Below the pieces are notes generated by a model. It did no database searches. It was not told the DNA's origin and was given only the letters and a program-made list of their open reading frames with translations. Shown in pieces: positions 49,180-63,070 of a DNA stretch of 64,000 nt. The stretch comes from Chondrilla cf. caribensis. Taxonomy: Eukaryota; Porifera; Demospongiae; Chondrillida; Chondrillidae. Where the stretch lies: the NCBI GenBank assembly GCA_964020155.1, contig OZ026557.1, positions 2,052,501 through 2,116,500 on the forward strand. Direction: 5' to 3'. The number at the start of each line of letters is the position of its first letter. Within the stretch, counting starts at the first letter, position 1. The translations under genes and the position numbers were made by a program.

Positions 49180-49712
49180 ATGTTGTCCTTAGAATCGCAG
49201 ATCAAGTACTTGTGGGAGCGCAGGGACCACACCATAGATCCCGCGCACTCGGTGTCTTCCCCCGTATCCACCAACTCGCCGTCCTGGCTGAGTCTAAGTG
49301 GAAACGTGGCTTTTCTGTCCGGCGGAGCGGGCAGTAGTAGCGAGAGAGTCTCGGAACACCGAGCTCCGTTCCTTCTCTCCTCCCATTGCTCCTTGACGAA
49401 GGACCACCGCATGCGATTTCGTGGAAAGGTTAACGAAAGTGGCGACGAACACTTGAAGGTGTGTAAACTTTTGGTGTGTCAAACTATAATTCGTGTTATG
49501 TAGAGCACTTTGCAGTGGACTATACTGTATTATACGAACAATGTCGTACTCGGAGATCTAGGTTGAAGTTACGTACGTAGAATACTTGGTTACAACATTA
49601 ATGCATGCTTGAAGCGTGCTGTTTGTAATTCAACACGTATGGAGTATTCTGAAAACCCGGGAATGCATATCATGTCACACTCAGCTGTAGTTTCAGTGTG
49701 TGAGAATGTGTG

Positions 49713-49751
<39 letters not shown>

Positions 49752-51554
49752 CATTTGCATAATAGTGTAGTTAAACCCTGACTTCAAGTAACAGTGTTTG
49801 AACTGTATGTGACTTGGCTGCCATCACAGCAGTTGTAGGGTGAGGGTCAGCTTATGATGAAAGTGAGGTCATCATTACACCGTGATCTCTGTTACCATGA
49901 TGGATTTTAAAATTGGACAATTATGTGGCTTAAGTTGAAAAGATTGTCTCAACAACGGATTCCTACTCATGCATACATGTTAACTCTTGTTCAAACTCAG
50001 TAATCCTCTTCTCTTTAAAAATCAAATGTTGAGTGATGATATTATTAGTCAAACAATAGTCAGACATGATATTTCTGTAAGCTGTTATAGAGAGTAATTG
50101 ATGTTTGATGATGTCAGCTAGTGTATCATCTGCTGACTCTGGTGAATGATAGAGGACCAGGGATGACACAACATGAAGTCACTAACTAGTTTTCTTTGTC
50201 GTGCTTGTCACATCCTGTTCAAGAATGCTGAATGTAAAGGATTACAAGTGTTCTGTATCCTGGTTATATCCGATGTTCTTGTTCACGTTATCATAACTAC
50301 CTAGCTATATTATGCGAGATTTGTATGGCATCACGCATGTCACCTGTGTGTAACCGAATCTTTAGGTATTCTCTACTAACAAGGCATCCAAGCGTGACTT
50401 GTGACATTGCAATGGCTTGGTCGTCTCTCTTGCTATACCATAGAAGCTGTCGTGAAATACCAGGCTTTTGAAACGTTAATTGAGTTGATACCGCCCTGCT
50501 CTTCACAGCAGCAGCTTCTCAAGTGCTATTCTTTATTGTAGGATCACTGTTTAGTCTGCACTTGATTCAGAATACATACAGGACGTGAAAGATATTGGCA
50601 GGCTACCTGTATTTGGTACATATGTACATATATAGCCTGATGCTTTGCGAAGTACAGTATCTACAGACTAGCCTATTGTAATTTTCCCGAATGTTTTTCT
50701 CTGCTCTATGTACATACGTACATGTTGTTCACTATACAAATTTTCTTGGGTTGCAAATTTTATAGTTGAGGTCTCATCTGAAATACAAACATGAATATCG
50801 TGCTCCGTGGTAGTAGTTTACTACTATATTGTGCATACATACATATGATGTTTCAGGAAGTGGATATCTACATAAATGTACATAATGTGTACTTTGGATA
50901 AGTGCAATAAACATAATTTTTATAAACAAATTCTAACAAACCTGTCCTTGTGTATTTTAGGCATGTACACTGCACATACGTAATTCACTTCTAAGTCAGT
51001 TTGCGTTTTCAAAATGTTTACAATTATTATTATAACTGAAATAAACCCAAACAAATGTAGGTATTCTACAGAATCTCATGAAGGGAAAAATATATTATGG
51101 ATGAAGTGCTTTATAAATCCTGTTGTCATGGTACTTGACCTCTTCCTTCACTTTTTGACTGATTTTGTTCAGTTCCAACAAGATTCTCTTTGTCACGGTG
51201 ATAGGCTTGACCCCAAAGAACGCACTTTGTTACTGGAATGTAATTTGTAAATGAGCATTTGTTCTGGGCATGTCCAACTCTATTGTGTTGGTCCATGCGC
51301 CTGTCTGCAGTCGTGGAGTGTGTTTGTCTTATGTATGTACTTATGTATAATAAATGCATATGTATACATGTAATACTTCATGTATCTGTAGGCATGTGGA
51401 CAATAGCACTATGTGTTTACCTGTACATTTTTCCACTGATCTGTTTATATGCACAACCACCTCCATGTCAGTGCTGGTCAACACCTACGTACGTACGTAC
51501 GTATATGGCTATTGTATAGCGCTTCATACTATCCATTTCTCCCCTTTGATGTTT

Positions 51555-51628
<74 letters not shown>

Positions 51629-52308
51629 ATGCATGTGTGTGTGTTTGTGCGTGTGTGTGTGTGCGCGCGCGCGTGTGTGTGTGTGTGAATGAGTGGTTTG
51701 CTGTGTGTTTGCTTGTGTGTATGTGTGCTTTTGTGTGTGTGTGTGAGTGGATTGATGGGTGGTTGGCCGTGTATGTACTTTTATCCGTTCGTATATACAT
51801 ATATGTAATGCATTCTCCCACTCTAACAATGTGCAACAACTTGGCCAGGCATTAACATACGTACTTGCATACATACCATATGTACATACGTACTTATCTA
51901 CAAAATTCAATATTGCGTGATTAACCTGTAATATTTTGTATCCAGTACATTCTCAAACGTATGAATTCAGTTTGTTGTACTTTTGTTACATGTGTCTGCT
52001 TTTCTCATGTCCAATTACGAACGTGTTCTCTGTACATGGCATAATGTTAGGTGTACCTGGGACTTCTGTTGAAGACTATTGGCGGCACTGAAGTTACCTT
52101 CCTTCCAGACTCAGTGGACCAATTCAAGAAATGGATCTTAAAACTTCGTTCATTTGGGTATGTTACGATCCGATTTACACTCACACACATTCACTTTTTC
52201 ATAGTTTTTTAGAGAAGTACAAAGCTATGTACGTACATATACGTATGTGTGTACAGTAATAATTTTCATATGATATTTAGTACATATCGATAAGTGATTG
52301 TTACTTAG

Positions 52309-52359
<51 letters not shown>

Positions 52360-53330
52360 TGTTGTCACTGATATGCTCTGAACACATCCATGGATTCATG
52401 CATTAGCCCTCAATGCTCTGGTAAACTGTGTGTACAGTGCAATGCCTAAAGATACCAGTTTACATATGTTATGCTTCAAAGAAGCAACCTCCTCTGATTC
52501 AGGTATTCACAGATTGAGTACGTCATCTTTATAAGCACACTGCATGCAAATGTCTACATACCTTCAAGCACACTAGGCACTTCATGTGTGTACTTGAGCA
52601 TGTATGTACACTTCACGCATGTACTCTCTTGCACACCTCGAGCGCAGCCCTCTTGTTTCCCACTCACGTACCTACCAGTGGTGATGTTGTTGTCGAAGAG
52701 GTTCGCAGGTGTACTGTGGATAGTTGTCAATCTGATACTTGATTATACCTGCCATAATTACGTACTTACGTATGTACGTATGTGTAAATCTCATTTGACC
52801 ATTTATTAGTGATTTTAATGATACCCCATACTGATTCTAATTATGTCATTATAAATCATCATCTCCATGATATTATAAGTTGGATTGAATTGATTATAAT
52901 TCACTGTACTTATGTACGTATGTATTTGTACATACGTATGTATAAGTGAGAGGATATAAAATATTTATAAAAGCAATAAAGTTGGGATAAGAAGAGAGGA
53001 CCATGATGATGTGTGTAGGGTTTGTATACTGTGGTTTAAGGTCTGTTGATTGAGCCCACTCCTCTACCTGCATAATGGTTGATCTAAATGGTTCTTTGGT
53101 GTGTAGGGACTACTGGTTTATGTGCATACGTACTGGTTTATGTGCATACGTATGTATGTACATATATTGAACCTATGAGGTCAGAAGTGCATGTGTGTGT
53201 GTACACTCACCTTTGAGTAGACTATAATATATTGTAAAGCCTGAGTGTTCCTCCCTGACTCGATGTATGTGTGTGCTCATTGTAGGGTGGTGATATCTGG
53301 TACCTTGGAAGAAGAGTTGAAGGTGTGTGT

Positions 53331-53368
<38 letters not shown>

Positions 53369-54829
53369 GTGTGTGTGGTGTGTGTGTGTGTGTATGTGTG
53401 TGTGTGTGTGTATGTGTGTGTTTGCATTTGCGAGTGAACATATCTTTGTGTGTATAAGTGTATGTTGTATGTGTACGTACATGTATATCTGTACACATGT
53501 GGATCTACTCACTAGTTCTCATATTCTCCATACAATAGTTTAGTGTCTGTAGACTGTCCTTTCATTCAGCCCTGAGTATATGTTTCTACACATACAATAT
53601 GTACTATATGTATGTATGTGTATGTATGCATATGTACCCATGTACACTGCAGGTACGTACGTATATACGTATGTGTTTAGCATTACAATAATACTTTTCA
53701 GTTAGTTGACTTTAATTCTTACAAAAGTTCAAATTTTATTTCATTTTGTGAATGTACACATACGTACACATACGTACGTACACATGTGCCTACATACCTG
53801 ATTGTATCTGTGTGCTTGTGGGTTTGTTTTTGCTCTACATTCCTCATTCAACAAATTGAAAGTGTTTTGCAATATCAAGTTATGTGTTTTCTTCTTATAT
53901 TTGGATGCACAATAGCGTCTTGGCCATACGAACGGTATGGTAAGGTCTCCGACCACACCAAAGGATATCTTGCGGAAGTTCCAACTCTTGGAGAAGGAAT
54001 CCTCTGCTCACGAAGTGGCATTTTCCGGCTCATCTCCAACATTTTTGAAGAAGTCAGTCACTCTACAGTCCTTCCACAGCAGACCTCCAAGCCAGCAACA
54101 GGTAGGAACATTCCAGTGATAAGTTTGTTAGTGTATCCTGTCCTTGGTCCCTTTGATCTGCTAAATTTTACAAATCTCGTATTTTTTCTCCATACGTTCA
54201 TTGTGTATTCAATGTCTTTTTCATACGAAAGTCTGGTCCCGAATTACCTACCTCTGTGTGTACTGCTTTCATGTTGCTAGCCAGTCCACACGTATGTAGT
54301 ATGGTCATTAGTGGATAGGAGCCTGGTGTGGATAATGATCCTGATTGCTCAAAGCTTAGCTCCATTCTTCTCTGTAGAGTTTAATTTGTGATATGAAGGA
54401 CTCATTGTTGTAATAGAGTGGTGTCGATTAGACGATAATGGAAGCTAACTTGTTCATTTTGGAAGTATTGTGTTATGCTGACAAATTGTATTTTGATACA
54501 GTTGTTGTGATTGTAATATTCCTTTGATATTTCTTATGTCAGACGTGTAATTAAGGAAATACGTCTGTACAGTGTGTACATACGTACGTACGTAGTAAAT
54601 GGTTCACTGTGTGTGTGTGTGTGTGTGTGCGTGTGTGTGTGTGTGTTGTTACAGTAGTTTTTTAGTTTTTTTCTAGAATATGCATCTACTTATACTCATA
54701 TGTTCATTCTAGACTGTGAATAAGATGTCTGAACGAAGTAATGATCGCAGTGCGAAGGTCATATGGAAAGATGCAATCCAGCGAGCAGTTCACTTGCCTG
54801 TTGCTATCAAAATTGGCAAAAGGATGCAG

Positions 54830-54874
<45 letters not shown>

Positions 54875-56337
54875 TGCGTGCGTGTGTGTGTGTATTTGTA
54901 CATGTAGTACTCTTACATACGTAACTTGATGTTCTTTTGTGCGTGTGCATGTACGTATTCAATCCTTGCCCTTTTCAATTTCTCGTGCTTGCAACATCCA
55001 GTCATTCTTCTCTGTCTGTGATCTCAAGTAGCCTAGTTAACTTCTCGGTGTATTTAAACAAAATGAATAGTTTGTGCTCTAAAACTGTAAGCCACAGGTT
55101 GACATGTCCTCCACCTGTTCTGCAGGCTATTAACGAACTGTTCAAGTCAGAGAGGTCCTATGTGCGTAGTCTGAACTCCCTGGTGCACTTGTATCAGAAC
55201 CCGCTGAAGGTGGCTGCAAAGTCCGGTCTGATTACCGTATCACTGGAACAGCTCAATGATGTGTTCCTCAACTGGTGAGTGCTACATGTGTGCACACGTA
55301 TCTTTCCTGTGAGTTTATATTGCATCAAGTCATTGTACAGTCCAACTTGCTTAGTTGGTCTTACGCATTACAAAAAACATAACAAATCTTCACTTATTAA
55401 AGGTACTTTCTAGTAGTAGTGGTTTACACACATAAGTTAGGGATTAGATAAAGTACGTACGTATATACACTAACCAGGAATATGTACGTACTAACCAGGA
55501 ATATGTACTAACCAGGAGTGTGTACTAACCACAAGTATGTACTAACCGTGAATGTGTACTAACCAGAAGTGTGTGCTAACTGGGGTACTCACATTGCTCT
55601 GTTTTATGCTGTACACAATGCTTCAGTATGTAATGTCAATGTGCATGTATGTAATCACATAGCTATGGACCATCGCAATGTCTTAGTACGAATTTACTAT
55701 ACAAGCACGTACTAATGAATATCCATGTGTACTAACCATGAGTGTGTGCTAGCCAGGTACTCACGTTGCTCTGTTTTATGCTGTACACAATGCTTTAGTA
55801 TGCAGTGTCAATGTGCATGTATGTAATCGCATTTCTATGGACTGCTGCGAGACTTCCCTGACAAATGCTACCTGTGTTTAGTTAACCTCTAGTTCAATTG
55901 ACTGTGTTCTGTAGTACATGAAGAATGTCTCACCTCCTCACACACATGCAGGTGGTCTGACTACATAACGGTTCACTTGGCACGCACAATTCATGTTATG
56001 TGTGTAGTTGCAGTGTTACTGTGGATCCTGCCACTTTGATTACAACACGCACAGTTCAATGAACCATACAAGAATGCATAGGAACACATTCATGCGTACT
56101 GTATACACATACCATAGCCGTACAAGTACACTGGAGATGGGGGATGAACTTGGGAGAATGCTGCTTCGTGCATCCTCAAGCAGAAGGTTCACATCATGTG
56201 GAGTCAAATGGATTGTGTGCGTACCTTCCCAGTTGACTCACCTCCATCAGTAGGTGGACCTCTACAGTTTTACAAAATACAATTTGAACACATTTTATTT
56301 TGACAGAGCATGTCTCCTCTGGCGCACATACATGCAC

Positions 56338-56396
<59 letters not shown>

Positions 56397-56399
56397 TGT

Positions 56400-56462
<63 letters not shown>

Positions 56463-56483
56463 TGTGTGTATGTGTGTGTGTGT

Positions 56484-56536
<53 letters not shown>

Positions 56537-57775
56537 TGTGTGTGAGAATATTCATTCTGATGTCAGATTTTCGTTATTAAAACATAATAAAATTATTGGG
56601 GTGTGACAGTGTAGATGATTGGATAACAAAAACCCTGAGCTCCTAAGACAGTCATGTAACTCGATATTTGATTTGATTACCAGTTCTGATTCGGTGTGCT
56701 ATGCAGGTGACCATTTGTGTAGTGTGTGGTTGGCAGTTTATTATTGCACAGCTGCGGGTTGTGAGCCTATCGGTAGTGAGCTAACTTCGCACCTTCCTTG
56801 TTGTGGAGCTGGTGGTGGATATTGCACATTTCTCCACAATAACACCGCATACCGATGCACAACTTCACTTTTCACAAGAGCTTCGTATTTTACTTTGTTG
56901 TGGACAGGATCCCCAGGACACTGTGTGTACGTGTATCACATCATCATTGCGCAATAATTCTGACGTATTGTTGTCACACGTGCCTCAAGTAATTATCACT
57001 TGCTGAAGAATGCAGTAGAAGTACTGTTCACTCATTCACGGATTAGGAATATGTCCACTACGTGCAGTTAAAAAATGGGTACGGGTATGCTCATAGTACA
57101 TTCAATTTTGTACTGAAAATGCTGTATGTCGTATCTTTGTTCTGAACTGTTTTTTTGGGGTGAATGCTAACGGTAATATAATTACAGTGTTCACCTACTC
57201 ATTAGTAATACTTGTTACCCCAGCAATTAGCTTATATCTAATATGGAGAGGATGTGGATACGTTTGTATGTGTTCTGTTGCAGTGGGTGTGATGCTGTAT
57301 GGATCAGTGTGTTGCTATGTTGTGCGTATGGTGCAGTATGCATTTTTGTGTTGACATACTGTGCACCTATGTATTTGGAGAAACTGGTTAGCAATGATGT
57401 ACGTATGTATGTACGTATGTGTGTAAGTATGGTGAAGCCATTTATATCAGTGAAGCCATATGAAGTCCTCCCCTGGACCAATACCCTACCCCCCTACCCT
57501 AGAGGTACTAGCTTCACTGGACAGACCAGCCATAAGTAATTTATGTGATAAATGACATCTTATAGAATCTACTGATCTACTAATTTTGAACAATGTCTTC
57601 AAATTATTATATTTATAGTATTTTAGCAGATTCCACAAAATGGATGTACATGAATATACATATAATGTACACATACAAGTACATTAGGTACGTATAATTA
57701 TATTCATGTATGCTTCCTTCTTGTGTGCATCTTGATAGACTTTGATATTATGTGTTGACCGGTGTGTGTGTGCAC

Positions 57776-57848
<73 letters not shown>

Positions 57849-59033
57849 TGTTCACACACATATTGCCTCCAATTTTTTCATAGTATGATCTCAATTACAG
57901 AATAGTGTGCCATCCTCAATGCTCTCCGTTAATATGTGCACCCATGCGGTTAATTCCACCTTTAATTGGATCTCATTGATGTTCACCACGAAAGCTATGT
58001 ACCTAATATGTCCCAAGTGATTTGTGTTAGCTGGAATCTTATCTGTTGATAAGTGTTTTGTGGTGGGTCCTATTGACTATGTGTGGCCCACTGTGAGTGG
58101 TTCATGCATACAATACGTATGTATGATTGTTCCCAGTCGTATGTGTAGTGATGTGTGGGTGCCTCTGCATGGTGTTGCTCTAATGATGTGTGAAACCCAG
58201 TGTGGGTAGTTCATATACATTGTAACCTCAGTGATGTGTTTATCACACTATGAGTACTTTATATGTACTTGTATCCTGGTTTGGCAAGAGATCAAAGAGA
58301 AAAGTGTGCACACATCAGCGCTGGAAGCACAGGTCACTGATGTGTGCACAGGTCACCAGACAGGTTTCATTGTTGGGATTAATTGCGTGAGAACAAGGCA
58401 GGAAATTAGTAAACACATTTCTATTGCATATATTATGTTGTATTGGACTATGCGCATATTTGCCGTATAAATTGTCTATTATTTGCCACCCAGGATACAA
58501 CTATTACGTACATACGTATGTAGGTTCATATATGGTGTGATTCCAGCGTGAGTGGTTCACATATGACCCCAATGATGTGTTCATCAAAGCAATGCAAACA
58601 CTTTACTGTATATATGGTGTTCCCTGTGATATGGGTGTCTGGGTGTGAGGTATGCGCATATGTTCCCAGTGATGTGGATACCAGTAAGGTTTCAAAGAGG
58701 GGATCTGAGCAGCACCATTGTAGGCAAGAGTACATTCCTTGTGTTGGACTTACCCTGGCTTGTGTTGATAATCTCCTGTCCTTCTTGGGTAGTAGGTGTG
58801 ATCATCTTCCTAACATCAGAATCATGTCTCCCTTTTGTGATTTGTTTGGTAACATTGGCTGGTTTGTAAATCCTGGCTGTTGGTTGTTTTGATCATTTCT
58901 TAACACTCATTTGCTCAACACGAGAGTTGCTGGGACAGCACTTCAGTTACTCCTTCTCTGTTCACACAATGACTACATCATGTCTGAATATGTGTATATG
59001 ACTGTGCATCATAATAGAATGATGTTTATGTAC

Positions 59034-59073
<40 letters not shown>

Positions 59074-59076
59074 CAC

Positions 59077-59107
<31 letters not shown>

Positions 59108-59120
59108 CGTGTGTGTGTGG

Positions 59121-59198
<78 letters not shown>

Positions 59199-59219
59199 TT
59201 GTGTGCGTGTGTGCGTATG

Positions 59220-59250
<31 letters not shown>

Positions 59251-59264
59251 TTGTGTGCGTGTGT

Positions 59265-59297
<33 letters not shown>

Positions 59298-61447
59298 TGT
59301 GTATGCATGTGTACATTCGTAAGTACTCTTAAATGCACAGTCATCTACATAGTATAACTCCTAAGCTGATGCAGTGTATACATTTACCTCAGTTCTCTTC
59401 ATGTCCTCTTGCTCCACCTACAGTGAAAGCCTGCTGTGTATTCACCAAACTCTGGTCATCGCCATCGCCCGAGCGTGCAGCAAGCCGTCTCCTATGATCG
59501 GAGAGGTCTTCCAGCTTGTTCTCCCCCAGCTTCATGCCTATGCCGACTTCATTACTTTAGAGAATAGATACACCGGAAGAGTGAGTCTACTGGTAGATAC
59601 GAGTGAATATGTACATACATGTATGTACGTATGTATGGGTACATACATACATACATACGTACGTAGATACGTTGTATGTAGATGCCATACACACTGAATA
59701 GATTCATACAGTGTCATACATACATACAGTGTGTATGTATTTCATGGTTGTTACATTATAATTCTGTTTGCAATGAGATTTTAGGGCAATAGTTCAGAAA
59801 CGTGTTTCATTCGTTCTTTGATGGTTGGTCTATCCTCCCATGCAGCTCACTCCCCTGGAACAGTGCTTGCAAAACTCCAGTTTTACGAATTTCCTCGAAG
59901 ACACTCACAAAACACACGACGAGGACGGGAAGTTGTTGAGATGGTTGTTACAGCGGCCCCAAGACAGGGTGAGTGTGGTGATGCAGCACATACAGCACAA
60001 CTTGTACTAAACAGTGTCATGTTGTTAATGTACGTACATGCGTATGTATGTATTTTCATCTGTACATACATATGTACGTATGTATGTATGTTTGCTGTGC
60101 CACTATGATGTTAAGAGTCATTGTTTGTCCTGAGTAGAGCTTTTAGGTGTGAAAGAGGAAATTGGGGATTGTTTGTATCCCACTTTCATAGTCTATTGAC
60201 ACATTTGTTTAAAGAGTTATGTAGTGAGCTATACCGGGCACCTGCTATTCATTATTCACAAACACGAGACTGTCTTGCTGTCCATAGTTGATGGCCCAAC
60301 CATTGCATTGAGGAGGACATTGTAGTTCAAAACCCTACTATTCTTACTGTTTTTGTTGTGTACGTTGTTTTGAAATGTCAATGCCAAATATGGGTGTTGT
60401 GCTCAAATTGGAATTTTTCAATTTTTCACTATTCCCTCTCTTGTAGTTGGATGAATATGCTGAAATTTTGGAAACTGTCAAAATGAACACTAGCAAGGAG
60501 CACTTGGATTATGACCTAGTAGAGAGATCACTTGATCAACTCAATACAATCGTAGCAGTAAGTTCTGTGTCCTGTGTAATTTGCATGTATGCATACGTCC
60601 ACCAGTTCTTGCATAATATGTCTATGTGTGAACACACATACGTATGTACATGCATACGTACATGTACAGGGAGTTATGAGTATGAGGCTGTGCTGTGTAT
60701 TCCTTATTTAGAATAACGTATATGTATTGTACGTACGTATGTGTGTATACGTATATACGCATAGTTTTATACTTTTGTGTTTTGTCTCTTATTTATACTC
60801 TCATCCTGTGTTTACGTCTGTAGCACCTTTATAAGTACATTCATACTGTACGCTCATACACCCTGTACAACCTTATACATACATACTTATGTACATATAT
60901 GTACATACGTAAGTATTCTGTGTACCTTTATACGTATGTACAATGAATCCTCATTAAGTCGCCACCATTTTATCTGCCAAAGCTTTTAAACCATCACAAT
61001 GTCGTACAGTACGTACTAATGAATATCCAGTTAATCCACCAAACTCGTCAATCCAATAATATTTTTGGAAAACAAATTATGGCAGATTAATACAAATTCA
61101 CTGTGCATATGTACATGCGTACATGCCTATCCTACCACTTAACATAGTCATACGTACGTACATGTACAGTAATTTTGTACGGTAGACAATGTGTTGGATG
61201 AAGGCCTGTTCATTTGTATGTACTGTCCATGCTAGCCATGTGACGTTCTACAGTTCAATGTCCTTGTTCTCTGTCGTGGTATCAGGAGTTGAGGAAAGAA
61301 CCCAGTCCCCAGGAAGTACAGGAGAAGATTGCTAAGATCATCAGTGCCGTGGGACCCTCTGGGACATCACTGCTGAGCAGTAATTTTGTTAAAGAAGGTA
61401 CATACATACGTACGTACCAGTGTACATGTCTAGGTCTGTCAACAGAG

Positions 61448-61518
<71 letters not shown>

Positions 61519-62992
61519 TGGTTGTGTGTGTGTGTACGTGTGTGGTTGTGGTAGTGTGTGTAGTTATGTGGGTGACTGCTGTATAAAGGAGAGTGCGAAG
61601 TTGTATACACACACACATATGGATTCACTGATTTCAAATAGTATGTTAATTTCAATTTCAACACTAGAGCATGTACGTACGTATAAGTAGGCATACAATA
61701 TTATATATACGTATATGTACATGCGTATATAGTATAGATAATATATAATATGTATGTATGTGCATAGTACTTAATGTTTTTATGTTCTTTGAACATTTGT
61801 AGATGTTTCCAACTCTGTGAAGATCCCTCTGGTCTCATCACTGAAGAGCACCATAAAGTACAGGGTGGTGCATTTAGTGCTGTTCGACTCAGCCTTGGTC
61901 ATTTGGAGCAAGGATTCCAAGGTACGATGGGCCCACCTCTGCACAGGTGCACATGCATATGCGTACATGTGTGGTGTGTGGCTACAAGCATGCATTCATC
62001 CCATGACTTGCTACTCGTATGTTGTGTACTTCTTGTAGAAATCCCACTACTTATTCCCTTTGTATGGAGCATCCATTTATGAACACGTGTCAATGGACGG
62101 TAAAGTGTTCGGGGACATCACAGCAGGTGGGTGCATGAGTACCTGCACTACAGATTAGTGTACATACCATGAACATGTACCCACATATGACATACTGGTG
62201 TACATGCGTATGTACATATGAATGTGTATACTCATGTATATGTGTGCCATGCACGTTTTTTGAGTTCTCCAAGTTATTCAACAACCAATCAGAATTTTTA
62301 CTACAATAAAAAACATGCATGTTTTTGTTTTGAAGATTTTACATGTACGTACCTACTTGTACTAAGTACGTATGTACTTTATGCAGGGAGGTATGTATAA
62401 AGTATTCATGTATGTATGGGATGTAGTTTGGAGGGATTATTTGTGTTTTGTAATCACCTGGTAGATTGCAGTCAGAGGTGTTTCAAGCTGTACTCACCTG
62501 GCGGTCCTCGACACGGGGCTGTGCTGTGGTTCAAGCAGCATGAAAGTAGGGATGAATGGCTATCACTTTTGAAAAAGGTACGTTTGTGGGTGTACACATG
62601 CCAATGTAACTACACCACTCACTGATGGCTCTCACCAGTGAGTACAGAGCAACCATTGCATGCCTAGTACATCAGTGTGGTGTACATACGTAACTTAGTA
62701 GTGTGAAAATGTTTGTTTCTTGGGAGCGCTAAAGCTTGAAATTTCTTACTGATAGCTACAAATGAAGGCATGTTTTAAGAAATTTGCAAGATAGATAGGC
62801 TTCACTAAACGAATACTTTGTGTTTGTTTAAAACCATTATTCTTTTAACTTTGTGTGCATTAGCATGCATTAGGTCTGTACTGTCTCAAGAGAAGCAGAT
62901 ATGATATGCTGAAAACACTGGTTTTGTGTTATGACAACACAATATAGACAATGTTGTGTGTGCATGTGCCTCTGTGTGTGTGTGTGTATGTG

Positions 62993-63070
<78 letters not shown>

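Larger units (their letters stand above)
49459..52050. other. RhoGEF intron 1
   Basis: Contains TG tracts at 49698-49750 and 51557-51688 (the latter with a CGCGCGCG core). No repeat family or gene was recognised in 49800-51500. Confidence 0.6.
55275..59423. other. RhoGEF intron 6 (4.1 kb) splitting the DH domain
   Basis: Holds 19-bp repeats (55460-55570), a 110-bp direct duplication (55563-55665 and 55735-55850), TG tracts (56341-56543, 57759-57848, 59038-59303) and degenerate GAGTGGTTCA repeats (58090-58600). Frames at 56619-57006 have no family resemblance. Confidence 0.6.

Noticed and set aside
56619..57006. Frames inside RhoGEF intron 6
   Set aside because: Exons 6 and 7 join in phase within the DH domain without them; no family resemblance.
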